A stretch of 64,000 nt of DNA from Micromonospora sp. WMMD1082. Its GTDB lineage: Bacteria; Actinomycetota; Actinomycetes; Mycobacteriales; Micromonosporaceae. The notes beneath the pieces are model-generated. The model ran no database searches and was not told the DNA's origin. It was given only the letters and a program-made list of their open reading frames with translations. The stretch is from contig NZ_JARUBM010000002.1 in NCBI RefSeq assembly GCF_029626175.1, positions 5,101,001 through 5,165,000 of the forward strand, read 5' to 3'. The position numbers were made by a program, and so were the translations under genes. Numbering within the stretch: position 1 is the first letter of the stretch; every line of letters starts with the position of its first letter. Shown here in pieces: positions 16,404 to 24,459 of the stretch.

Positions 16404-18314
16404 CTATGCCTGGCTCGCCGTGGACAGCTCGCCGGCCGGCGCCGGCAGCAGGTCCCGCAGCAGGTCGGTCAGGACCGCCACGCCGTCCGGGCTGAGCACC
16501 GACTCGGGATGGAACTGCACCCCGGCGAAGCCCCGCCCACGCAGCGCGTGCACCGCACCGTCGGTCTCGTCGCGGGCCAGCTCGACCGGGCCGTACGGGC
16601 TGTCGCGGCGGTCGTCGGCGGCGCGGGCGGTGAAGGTGGCGTAGAAGCCGACCCGGCGGGGTGCGCCGAAGAGCGGGACCGTGCGCTGCAACCCCTGATA
16701 CGGCGCGTCCCGGCGGTGCACGGCCAACCCGAGCAGCCCGGCGAGGAGCTGGTGCCCGAGGCAGACGGCCAGCGTCGGATGCCCGGCATCCAGCAGCTCG
16801 GCCAGCAGGGTACGCAGCCTCGTCATCTTCTCCGTATCACCGGTCGGGTCGCCCGGCCCCGGCCCGACCACCACCAGGTCGTACGCCCGCACCCGCTCCT
16901 CGGCGTGCCACGGCCGGACGGTTACCGACAGCCCCAGCGCGCCCAGCTGATGAGCCAGCATGCCGGTGAAGGTGTCCTCGCCGTCGACGATGAGGGCCCG
17001 GCGGCCGGCCAGGGCGGGCAGGGCGAGGGTGCCCGGCGGACGCTGGTCCAGCCAGAACCGGGCCAGCGGGGCGTTGCGGGCGGCCAGCGCCGCGCGGACC
17101 TGCGGATCGTCGGCGAGCCGGACCGCCGGTTGCGGCCCGGCCGGTGCCTGCGGTCCCAGGCCGAGAGCGGCCAGCACCCCGGCGGCCTTGGCATGGGTCT
17201 CGGCGACCTCCGCGGCGGGGGTGGAGTGTCGCACCAGCGTCGCGCCGACCGGCACCCGCAGCTCACCGGTGGGGGACAGCTCGGCCGTGCGGATGAGGAT
17301 GGGCGCGTCGAGGGTCTGCCGGCCCGTGTCGTCGTGGCCGAGCAGGGCCAGCACGCCGGAGTAGTAGCGACGGCCGGTGCCTTCGTGCCGGGCGATCACG
17401 CGGCAGGCGTTCTCCATCGGACTGCCGGTCACGGTCGGCGCGAACATCGTCTCCCGCAGCACGTCCCGGACGTCCTTCGCGCCGTGGCCGGCGAGCAGGT
17501 ACTCGGTGTGCGCCAGGTGCGACATCTCCTTCAGGTACGGCCCGACCACCTGCCCGCCCCGCTCGGCCACGGTGGCCATCATCTTCAGCTCCTCGTCGAG
17601 GACCATGTACAGCTCCTCGGTCTCCTTGGTGTCGGCGAGGAAGCGCAGCAGGGCGGCCCGGTCGGCGGCGGCCCCGGTGTGCCGGAAGGTGCCGCTGATC
17701 GGATTCATCATCACCAGCCCGTCGTCGACGCTGACGTGACGCTCGGGGCTGGCACCGACCAGGGTGCGCGCGCCGGTGTGCACCACGAACGTCCAGTAGG
17801 CGCCCCGCTCCCGCAGCAGCAGCGATCGCAGCGCGGCCAGCGCGGCGGTCAGCGGCGCACCCTGCACCCGGGCACGCAGGGTGCGGTGGATGACGAAGTT
17901 GGCGCCCTCACCGCGGCCGATCTCCTCGGTGAGCACCCGGGACACGGCGGCCGCGTATGCGTCGTCGGTGATGTCGAAGGCGGCGCCGGTGGTGCGTACT
18001 GGCGTGTCGGGCAGCGCCCGGCAAGCGGTGGCCAGCGGTACCCGGTGATGGCGTTCGATCCGCAGGCACTCCAGCGGTACACCGTCGTCGACGCAGGCGA
18101 AGCCCCGCTCGGCGATCTGCCGGTAGGGCACCAGGGCCAGCGTCGCCGGGCCGGCAGTCGCGTCGGGCAGCGGGATGTCGGCGAGCCGGTCCACGGTCCG
18201 CACGGTGCCGGTGAACAGGTCGAGGTGGTCGGCGCCGTCGCGGCGTACCAGCGCGAACGGGCCGGGATCGGTGCCGGCGGCGAGCGCGGCGAGCAGGTCG
18301 GTCAGGGGGTCCAT
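16404..18314 (-). CDS. fused chorismate-using synthase/amidotransferase (PhzE-type, TrpE-TrpG-like)
   Basis: A 636-residue fusion. Residues 1-390 are a chorismate-utilising synthase closely following PhzE: ALVPYRQIAERGF, EGANFVIHRTL, RERGAYWTFVVHTG-TLVGASPERHV, MNPISGT, ELYMVLDEELKMMA and APTVTGSPMENA. Residues 430-636 are a class I glutamine amidotransferase with VVVGPGPGDP, the nucleophile in AVCLGHQLLAG, and GVQFHPES with its catalytic His-Glu. Such enzymes make 2-amino-2-desoxyisochorismate (ADIC) or go on to anthranilate. Sequence alone does not tell which. No phzD, phzF or phzG is present in the window. The Trp-Trp leader peptide upstream argues for a tie to tryptophan supply. ATG 18314 has GAGGAG upstream. 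Confidence 0.88.
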   Translation of the reverse strand: MDPLTDLLAALAAGTDPGPFALVRRDGADHLDLFTGTVRTVDRLADIPLPDATAGPATLALVPYRQIAERGFACVDDGVPLECLRIERHHRVPLATACRALPDTPVRTTGAAFDITDDAYAAAVSRVLTEEIGRGEGANFVIHRTLRARVQGAPLTAALAALRSLLLRERGAYWTFVVHTGARTLVGASPERHVSVDDGLVMMNPISGTFRHTGAAADRAALLRFLADTKETEELYMVLDEELKMMATVAERGGQVVGPYLKEMSHLAHTEYLLAGHGAKDVRDVLRETMFAPTVTGSPMENACRVIARHEGTGRRYYSGVLALLGHDDTGRQTLDAPILIRTAELSPTGELRVPVGATLVRHSTPAAEVAETHAKAAGVLAALGLGPQAPAGPQPAVRLADDPQVRAALAARNAPLARFWLDQRPPGTLALPALAGRRALIVDGEDTFTGMLAHQLGALGLSVTVRPWHAEERVRAYDLVVVGPGPGDPTGDTEKMTRLRTLLAELLDAGHPTLAVCLGHQLLAGLLGLAVHRRDAPYQGLQRTVPLFGAPRRVGFYATFTARAADDRRDSPYGPVELARDETDGAVHALRGRGFAGVQFHPESVLSPDGVAVLTDLLRDLLPAPAGELSTASQA

Positions 18315-18333
18315 CGGTCGGTCTCCTCGGGCC

Positions 18334-18358
18334 GGGCCGCCGCCGTCGGAGGCGGCCC
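18334..18358 (-). terminator. attenuator-like hairpin 2 upstream of the PhzE-type gene
   Basis: GGGCCGCC (18334-18341) and GGCGGCCC (18351-18358) form a perfect 8-bp stem with a 9-base loop, directly before the ribosome site of the synthase. Its arms share the GGCGGCC core with hairpin 1, so they can pair alternatively. No U-tract follows, which is common in such GC-rich genomes. The terminator role is inferred. Confidence 0.5.
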
Positions 18359-18376
18359 ACGGGCCGGGACTGACCG

Positions 18377-18400
18377 GCGGCCGCCTCGTCGGGCGGCCGC
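18377..18400 (-). other. attenuator-like hairpin 1 after the Trp leader peptide
   Basis: GCGGCCGCC (18377-18385) and GGCGGCCGC (18392-18400) form a perfect 9-bp stem around a 6-base loop. It starts 11 bases after the leader stop. Because its arms can also pair with those of the second hairpin, a ribosome stalled at the Trp codons could shift the balance between the two. Confidence 0.55.
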
Positions 18401-18410
18401 GTGGGAAGAG

Positions 18411-18470
18411 CTACGCGCGGGGGTGGGCCGCCGGGTCGGCGGGCCACCAGCAAGACAATCGCGCGGGCAT
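18411..18470 (-). promoter_or_regulatory. leader peptide with two tandem Trp codons
   Basis: A 19-codon frame, ATG at 18468-18470 and TAG at 18411-18413, encodes MPARLSCWWPADPAAHPRA. Codons 8 and 9 (18444-18449) are TGG TGG. Trp is rare elsewhere, and the frame is followed by two competing hairpins and then the chorismate-using synthase. This is the layout of tryptophan attenuators, including those reported for actinomycete trp genes. A GTAGGATGA stretch upstream may serve as ribosome site. Confidence 0.7.
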
Positions 18471-18572
18471 GTGGTCATCCTACGCGTCGCACGGACGGCG
18501 CGGAAGCCGATCGGCGTACCCGGGTGCCCGGTGACGTTGTCGCGTCGGGATCACCGGGTACGTTGACCGGCG

Positions 18573-19958
18573 ATGAAGATTCTCGCGCTGGACCTGGGCA
18601 CCTCGTCGGTGCGAGGGCTCGTGCTGGACGGCGATGCCCGGCCGCAGCCGGGGGCACTGGCGCGTCGCGGCGTGGTGCTCACGGTCGACGACGAGGGCGG
18701 CGGAACCCTCGACGCCCGGGGCTACCTGGCCTGTCTGGTCGAGTGCCTGGACGAGCTGAGCGGGCAGGGCCGGCTGGACGGCGTGGAGCTGGTGGCGATC
18801 AGCGGCCAGTGGCACTCGGTGTTGCCGCTGGACGCGGCCGGTGAGCCCCTCGGCCCGGTGCTGACCTGGCTGGACACGCGACCCGTGCCGTCGGCGGCGG
18901 CCACCGGCCCGGCCGACCCGGACGCCTTCCACCAGCGCACCGGCACCTGGTGGCACCGCTGCTACTGGTCGGTGCGGATGCCCTGGCTGCGGGCGCACAC
19001 GGGCGCCCGGGTGGCCCGCTTCACCGGCCTGGTGGAGTACGTGCTGGCCCAGCTGCTCACCGACGCGCCGATGTCGATGTCCCAGGCCTCGGGCACCGGC
19101 CTGCTGGATCTGCGCACCCTGGACTGGGACGCCGAGGCCCGCGCGCTGGCCGGCAGCCACGGTGCGGACCTTCCCGAGCTGGCCCCCCGGGACTGGCACG
19201 GCCGGCTGCGCGCCGAGTACGCCCGGCGGTGGCCCGCGCTGGCGCGGGCGCGGTGGGCCCCGCCGCTCGGTGACGGTGCCGCCTCCAACGTCGGCTCCGG
19301 CTGCGTCGAGCCCACCCGGGCCGCGGTGACCGTCGGCACATCCTCGGCGGTGCGGCTGTTGCAGCGGATGCCCGCACACACCGACTTGACGGCCCTGCCG
19401 CACCGGCTGTGGCGCTACCGCGTCGACCACGACCACGTGGTCACCGGGGCGGCGTACTCCTCCGGCGGGAACCTGTTCGCCTGGGCCGAGCGGGAACTGC
19501 GGTTGCCCACCGGCACGGCGCTGGACGCGGCGCTGGCGTCGTTGCCGCCCGACGGGGGCCGGCCGGCGGACATCCACTTCGGCGGCGACCGCCCACCGGG
19601 CGGCCAGCCCGCCGGCCTGGGTGAGCTGCGCGGGCTGGGCTTCGGCACCACGGCCGTGGAGATGCTGGCCGGGCTCATGTACGGGGTGTGTGAGCAGGTC
19701 GTCGACGACCTGGCGGTGCTGGAGTCCACGGTGGGCCGGCCGGTGGAGGTGGTCCTCGGGGGTGGTGCGATGGCCGCGTCGGTGTGGTGGCGACAGGCCT
19801 TCGCGGCGGTGCTGGCACCCCGGCGGGTCCGGTTCGGGCGGCACCCGGAGATCGGGGCGACCGGCGCGGCGCTGGTGGCCACCGGCCGGATCGCCGATGC
19901 CGTGACGGTGGCCGACATCGGCCGGACGGGTGATCAAGCCTCGGCGACCTCGGCATAG
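18573..19958 (+). CDS. FGGY family carbohydrate kinase
   Basis: A 461-residue sugar kinase. The ATPase core motifs are LALDLGTSSVRGL at residues 4-16, AISGQWHSVL, a VTVGTSSAVR phosphate loop near residue 255, and VVLGGGAMAAS near residue 395. The overall pattern is closest to gluconokinase-like FGGY enzymes, but the sugar cannot be assigned. It is divergent from the Trp leader, with about 100 bases of shared promoter region. A TACGTT box 8 bases before ATG 18573 and the lack of a ribosome site suggest a leaderless message. Confidence 0.88.
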   Translation: MKILALDLGTSSVRGLVLDGDARPQPGALARRGVVLTVDDEGGGTLDARGYLACLVECLDELSGQGRLDGVELVAISGQWHSVLPLDAAGEPLGPVLTWLDTRPVPSAAATGPADPDAFHQRTGTWWHRCYWSVRMPWLRAHTGARVARFTGLVEYVLAQLLTDAPMSMSQASGTGLLDLRTLDWDAEARALAGSHGADLPELAPRDWHGRLRAEYARRWPALARARWAPPLGDGAASNVGSGCVEPTRAAVTVGTSSAVRLLQRMPAHTDLTALPHRLWRYRVDHDHVVTGAAYSSGGNLFAWAERELRLPTGTALDAALASLPPDGGRPADIHFGGDRPPGGQPAGLGELRGLGFGTTAVEMLAGLMYGVCEQVVDDLAVLESTVGRPVEVVLGGGAMAASVWWRQAFAAVLAPRRVRFGRHPEIGATGAALVATGRIADAVTVADIGRTGDQASATSA

Positions 19959-19972
19959 GGTGGCGCCGGCGG

Positions 19973-20000
19973 TGCCCTTCCTGAACCCTTCGTAAGGGCA
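19973..20000 (+). terminator. hairpin after the FGGY kinase
   Basis: TGCCCTT (19973-19979) and AAGGGCA (19994-20000) form a 7-bp stem with a 14-base loop, 15 bases past the stop codon. There is no T-run. It may end the kinase transcript before the next promoter. Confidence 0.4.
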
Positions 20001-20005
20001 GGGCG

Positions 20006-20033
20006 TTGACACTGCTCGGGGGCCTGGTTGGAT
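20006..20033 (+). promoter_or_regulatory. candidate promoter of the conservon pair
   Basis: TTGACA (20006-20011) is a perfect -35 box, and TTGGAT (20028-20033) is a weak -10 box 16 bases later. They lie about 50 bases before the kinase GTG start. Confidence 0.35.
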
Positions 20034-20082
20034 GGACGGCGCTCCCCGGGCCGCGGCGGACGCGTGGGGGGAGGAGGAACGT

Positions 20083-22596
20083 GTGGGTGTAGGACCGGAG
20101 CAGGCGCACGGCGTGTCGCAACACCGCCGGCGCCGGTTCGACGTCCGGGTGGTACCCCACCGGCGTCGCTCCCCCCTGCGCCTGCAGGACTGGCGGATGC
20201 GCACCAAGCTGGCGACGGTGCTGGTCATCCCCTCGGTCGCCTTCCTGGTGCTGGCGGGTGTGCAGACCCAGAGCCTGGTCAGCCGGGCCAGCACGCTGGG
20301 CGACTTCGCCGCGCAGGTCGGCATCGGGCGGGAGATCACCGCGTTGACGCACCGGCTGCAACAGGAGCGTGACCGTACCGCCGGCGAGCTGCCCGCCCTG
20401 CGTGCCTCCGGCGAGGAGGAGAACGAGGAACTGCTGGCCACGCTGCAGCCGTATCGGGACGCCTCCGACCAGGCGGCGGCGGATCTGCGGGAGGCCGCCG
20501 TGCCGCTGGCCGAGGCGGACGCCTCCTGGCGCGACGTCTACGTGGTGGCCTCGCAGGCGTACCAGCAGATCGGGTACATCCGCAACACGATGACCACCGT
20601 GCTGCTCAGCGACGACACCATCCTCGGCAACTACCACCGGGCGGTCGACGCGCTGCTGGCCCTGCTCGCACAGCCGACGCCCGGCGCGGACCGGCCGGAG
20701 CTGTCCGACGCGGTGCTGCGGTACGTACAGTTCGCTCGGGCGAAGGAACTCTCCTCGCGGGTGCGGGCGGAGCTGTACGCGGCGGCCCGCGCCGGCAGCT
20801 ACGACTCCCAGGACGCGGCCCAGCTGCCCGACCTCCGGGCGCGTCAGCTGACCGCGCTCGGCGCGTTCCGGATCGCGGCGACGGGCGCGCAGGTGAACCG
20901 CTACGACCAGATCAGCCTGGATCCGGCCTTCGTCGCCGCCGCGCGGATGGAGGAGCAGGCGCTGTCCCAGGGCACCGCCGGGTCGTCGGTGCTGAACGCG
21001 GAGCAGTGGTGGAACGCCAGCGAGGAGCGCCACGAGCTGTTGCAGCGGTACGAGTCGGAGGTGTTGGCCGCGTCGGCGCGCCAGGCCGACGACGCGAGCG
21101 AGACCCAGCTGCGCGAGACGCTGCTGGTGGTCGGCGTGATCATCACGGTACTGATGGTGGCGTTGGTGATCTCGGTGCTGATCGGCCGGTCGCTGGCCCG
21201 GTCGATCCGGCTGCTGCGGTCGCAGGCGCTGCGGATCGCGCAGATCGAGCTGCCCGAGGCGCTGTCCCGGCTGCGGTCGGTCTCCGGTGGCGTGCCGCCG
21301 ATCGAGGTCTCGCCGGCGGTCGTGCGCTCGCTCGACGAGATCGGTGAGCTGGCCGAGGCGTTCGTCGCGGTGCACCGCAGCGCGGTCGGGGTGGCCGTCG
21401 AGCAGGCGACCATGCGGCGCAACGTCAACGCGATGTTCGTCAACCTCGCCCGACGCAGCCAGGTGCTGGTGGAGCGGCAGCTGGAGCTGCTCGACGACCT
21501 GGAGCGCGAGGAGGGCGACCCGGAGCAGCTGGAGAACCTGTTCAAGCTGGACCACCTCGCCGCGCGCATGCGCCGTAACGACGAGAGCCTGCTCGTGCTG
21601 GCCGGCACCGAGTCGACCCGCCGGTGGAACCGGCCGGTCGGGCTGAGCGCGGTGCTGCTGGCGGCCAGCGCCGAGATCGAGCAGTACCAGCGGGTGCGGC
21701 ACGAGGCGGTGGCGGACCTGCACGTCGTCGGGCACGCCGTGGGTGAGCTGGTGCACCTGCTCGCCGAGCTGCTGGAGAACGCGACCGCGTTCTCCCGGCC
21801 GGACACCATCGTGCAGGTGATGGCCCGGGCGGAGGGGCCCGGAGCGGTGATCGAGATCGCCGACCAGGGCCTGGGCATGAGTCCGACGGCGCTGGCCGAG
21901 GCGAACGCCGTCCTGGCCGCACCACCGACCGCGGACGTGGCGACCGTCGAGCGGATGGGTCTCTTCGTGGTCAGCCACCTCGCCGCCCGGCACGGGATCG
22001 AGGTGCGGCTGCACGGTGGGGCCGGCGGGCTGGTCGTCCGGGTGCGGCTACCGGGTGTGCTGCTCGCCGCGGCGCCACCGCCGAGCCTCGACCCGGCGCC
22101 GTCACCGCGAGGGCTGCCCGGCGCGACGCCGCGACCGGGCGCGCCGAGGAACCCCGGACCGGCGGATCTGCCGGTGGCCGGCCGGCGACCGACCACGGTG
22201 CCCCGCCAGGCACGCCCGGTGCCGGTACGCGCGGAGGACGTGCTCGCGCCGGCCGTGGCGCCGGCGGCCGGCGGTGGCGGTTGGTGGTCCCGGGAGGGAC
22301 CGTCGCCGGTGGTGCCGGCGGTCGGTGCCGGGACGCCGGCGCCGCCGGCGGTGCCGGTGACCGCCGGAACGAACGAGCGTGGCCTGCCGGTCCGGGTGCC
22401 CATGGCGCAGCTGAGCGCCGTCACCCAGCCGGCTCGCCCGGAACAGCAGCCGGTGCCCCGGCCCGACCCGGATCCGGAGGCGGTCGGCGGCATGTTGTCC
22501 AGGTTGTACAGCGGTGTACGGCAGGCCGAGGCTGAGGAGACCACCGAGATACCCATGCCACCGCCCGGGGTATGGAGCGAAGGAGGACGAAGGTGA
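20083..22596 (+). CDS. nitrate-sensing-domain histidine kinase of conservon type (CvnA-like)
   Basis: An 837-residue membrane sensor. A first membrane helix ([17 protein letters not shown]) is followed by a roughly 270-residue helical outer domain of the nitrate/nitrite-sensing kind, a second helix ([21 protein letters not shown]), then a cytoplasmic coiled region and an ATPase domain with N box ELLENATAF and G1 box DQGLGMSP. A Pro/Ala-rich tail of about 180 residues ends the protein. Conservons couple such a kinase to roadblock, DUF742 and GTPase proteins. GTG 20083 was chosen because GGAGG lies 5 bases upstream; an ATG at 20032 would add 17 residues. The stop overlaps the next start. Confidence 0.88.
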   Translation: MGVGPEQAHGVSQHRRRRFDVRVVPHRRRSPLRLQDWRMRTKLATVLVIPSVAFLVLAGVQTQSLVSRASTLGDFAAQVGIGREITALTHRLQQERDRTAGELPALRASGEEENEELLATLQPYRDASDQAAADLREAAVPLAEADASWRDVYVVASQAYQQIGYIRNTMTTVLLSDDTILGNYHRAVDALLALLAQPTPGADRPELSDAVLRYVQFARAKELSSRVRAELYAAARAGSYDSQDAAQLPDLRARQLTALGAFRIAATGAQVNRYDQISLDPAFVAAARMEEQALSQGTAGSSVLNAEQWWNASEERHELLQRYESEVLAASARQADDASETQLRETLLVVGVIITVLMVALVISVLIGRSLARSIRLLRSQALRIAQIELPEALSRLRSVSGGVPPIEVSPAVVRSLDEIGELAEAFVAVHRSAVGVAVEQATMRRNVNAMFVNLARRSQVLVERQLELLDDLEREEGDPEQLENLFKLDHLAARMRRNDESLLVLAGTESTRRWNRPVGLSAVLLAASAEIEQYQRVRHEAVADLHVVGHAVGELVHLLAELLENATAFSRPDTIVQVMARAEGPGAVIEIADQGLGMSPTALAEANAVLAAPPTADVATVERMGLFVVSHLAARHGIEVRLHGGAGGLVVRVRLPGVLLAAAPPPSLDPAPSPRGLPGATPRPGAPRNPGPADLPVAGRRPTTVPRQARPVPVRAEDVLAPAVAPAAGGGGWWSREGPSPVVPAVGAGTPAPPAVPVTAGTNERGLPVRVPMAQLSAVTQPARPEQQPVPRPDPDPEAVGGMLSRLYSGVRQAEAEETTEIPMPPPGVWSEGGRR

Positions 22597-23015
22597 CCAC
22601 GTTGTCGCAGGAGGCTCGGGATCTGAGCTGGCTGGTCAGCGCGTTCGCGGATCGGGTGCCGGGTGTGGCGCACGCGGTGGTGGTCTCCTCCGACGGGCTG
22701 CTGGTCGCGATATCCGACAACCTGCCACGTGACCATGCCGACAAGCTCGCCGCGGTGACGTCCGGACTGATGAGCATCACCGCCGGTGCCGCCCAGATGT
22801 TCGACGGGGACGTGGTCAAGCAGACCGTGGTCGAGATGGGCCGCGGCTACTTCCTGGTGATGCAGGTGCGCGACGGTTCGATCCTGGCCACCCTCGCCGC
22901 GGCGGATGCCGACATCGGCGTGGTCGGCTACGAGATGGCCCGGCTCGCCAAGCAGGCGGGCGAGATGCTGACCCCGGCGCTGCGTGCCGAGTTGCAGCAG
23001 GCCCTGCCCCGCTGA
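22593..23015 (+). CDS. roadblock/LC7 domain protein (CvnB-like)
   Basis: A 140-residue roadblock/LC7 protein: [25 protein letters not shown] at the front, then [19 protein letters not shown] and [17 protein letters not shown]. In conservons this protein binds the Ras-like GTPase. It starts at GTG 22593, overlapping the kinase stop as GTGA, so the two are coupled. The DUF742 and GTPase genes that normally follow are absent; the next gene is on the other strand. Confidence 0.92.
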   Translation: MTTLSQEARDLSWLVSAFADRVPGVAHAVVVSSDGLLVAISDNLPRDHADKLAAVTSGLMSITAGAAQMFDGDVVKQTVVEMGRGYFLVMQVRDGSILATLAAADADIGVVGYEMARLAKQAGEMLTPALRAELQQALPR

Positions 23016-23050
23016 CCCGGCTCCGCCGTGCCGCCGGCCGCCTGTCCGGC

Positions 23051-23080
23051 GGCGGGCGGCCCGGTGCGCCGCCGCCCGCC
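23051..23080. terminator. bidirectional hairpin between convergent genes
   Basis: GGCGGGCGGC (23051-23060) and GCCGCCCGCC (23071-23080) form a perfect 10-bp stem with a 10-base loop in the 83-base gap between the roadblock gene and the convergent MFS gene. No T-run is visible. Confidence 0.5.
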
Positions 23081-23098
23081 AACCGGCGGCGTAACCGG

Positions 23099-24337
23099 TC
23101 AGCGCAGGCCGAGGGCGCCGGGTGCGGCGGGCCGGGAGGCGAGCCACCAGGCGATGGTGGCGGCGACGGCGACGACCCCGCTGAACACGAACGGTGCCTC
23201 GATGCCGGCCCGGGCGGCCAGCGCACCGCCGGCCAGCGCGCCCAGCGCGGTGCAGCCGTAGGTGACCAGGCGGGAGGCGGCGACGACCCGGCCGAGCAGT
23301 CCACCCGGCACGAGCCGCTGCCGTACGGAGAGCGCGGCGACGTTGAGCACGGCGAACGCCGCGCTGGTGGTGACCACCACGACCACCGCGGCGGCGCGGT
23401 CGGCGGCGACGGCCAACAGCAGGGGCACGCCGGCGGTGACCGCCATCGACCAGGTGAGCACGGTGCGGTGCCGGAACCGGGCGATCAGCCGGTCGGCGGT
23501 GAACGAGCCGACCAGGCCGCCGGCCGCGCCGGTGGCCAGGAGCAGACCGAAGCCGACCGCGCCGAGGCCGAGGGCGTCGCGGGCGTAGAGCACGAAGATC
23601 GCGAACCAGGCGGTGTCGGCGGCGGCCACGGCGGCGGTGACCAGCACCAGCGTGCGCAGCATCGGCTGGCGCAGCAGCCAGCGCAGGCCGGCCAGGATGC
23701 CGTCGCGTCCGGCGGTCGACGGGTCGCCGCCGCCGGTGGCGGCGGTGGCCCGGTGGGCCAGGGTCAGCGGCAGGGAGAGCACGAGCATCACGGCCAGCGC
23801 CAGGGCGGCGCCGTTGACGGCGAACGGGATGGCGGCGCCGAGCACGAACAGCAGGGCGCCCACCGGCGGGCCGGCGAACTCGTTGCCGACGATCTCACCG
23901 GCGACGAGCCGGCCGTTGGCCTTCTCCAACTGGGCGTCGGGGACGAGCCGGGGTACGGCGGTCTGCGCGGCCGTGTCACGGATGGTCTCGCCGACGCCGA
24001 GCAGGAACGCGGCGGCGACGACCAGGGCGATGCTCGCCCAGCCCAGGACGACGGCGGTGGCGAGGATGCCCAGCACGACGACCCGGCCGGTGTCGGCGGC
24101 GGTCAGCAGCGTACGCGCGCCCTGGCGGTCGGCGAGGGCGCCGGCGAGCAGACCGGAGACGAGCCAGGGCAGGAACTGGGCGGCGGCGACGGCGGCGACC
24201 GCCAGCGGGTCGTCGGTGAGCGTGGCGGCGAGCAGCGGGAACGCGGCCACCCGGATCCCGTCACCCAGGTTGGCCAGTGCGGCGGCGCTCCAGAAGGTCC
24301 AGAACGGCCGGCCCAATGATGCATCGCGACGACTCAT
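23099..24337 (-). CDS. MFS transporter
   Basis: A 412-residue major facilitator protein with about 12 membrane helices. The first helices carry FWTFWSAAALANLGDGIRVAAFPLLAA and a GLLAGALADRQGARTLL loop typical of drug and MFS-3-type exporters. ATG 24337 begins MSRRDASLGRPFW; ATG 24358 would add 7 residues, and neither has a good ribosome site. A much longer in-frame extension continues into the cellulolytic region but is a shadow frame. The substrate is unknown. Confidence 0.9.
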   Translation of the reverse strand: MSRRDASLGRPFWTFWSAAALANLGDGIRVAAFPLLAATLTDDPLAVAAVAAAQFLPWLVSGLLAGALADRQGARTLLTAADTGRVVVLGILATAVVLGWASIALVVAAAFLLGVGETIRDTAAQTAVPRLVPDAQLEKANGRLVAGEIVGNEFAGPPVGALLFVLGAAIPFAVNGAALALAVMLVLSLPLTLAHRATAATGGGDPSTAGRDGILAGLRWLLRQPMLRTLVLVTAAVAAADTAWFAIFVLYARDALGLGAVGFGLLLATGAAGGLVGSFTADRLIARFRHRTVLTWSMAVTAGVPLLLAVAADRAAAVVVVVTTSAAFAVLNVAALSVRQRLVPGGLLGRVVAASRLVTYGCTALGALAGGALAARAGIEAPFVFSGVVAVAATIAWWLASRPAAPGALGLR

Positions 24338-24405
24338 GCCGGAGACTCTAGATGCCATGGTGGGTGTCGGTGTCCGCCCACCGGCTGGCCGCGTCCGTGG
24401 GAGAA

Positions 24406-24445
24406 CCCCCTGCTGACGCCTGGCGTCTTGGCTTGCAGCAGGGGG
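24406..24445 (-). terminator. hairpin terminator after the GH1 gene
   Basis: CCCCCTGCTG (24406-24415) and CAGCAGGGGG (24436-24445) make a perfect 10-bp stem whose loop holds a second small stem (GACGC/GCGTC). It lies 15 bases past the GH1 stop on the minus strand and before the MFS gene. Confidence 0.65.
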
Positions 24446-24459
24446 CCCTTCCGCACACC

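Noticed and set aside
16404..19958. A phenazine or other biosynthetic gene cluster around the PhzE-type gene
   Set aside because: No accessory biosynthetic genes lie on either side; neighbours are a WrbA protein and a sugar kinase.
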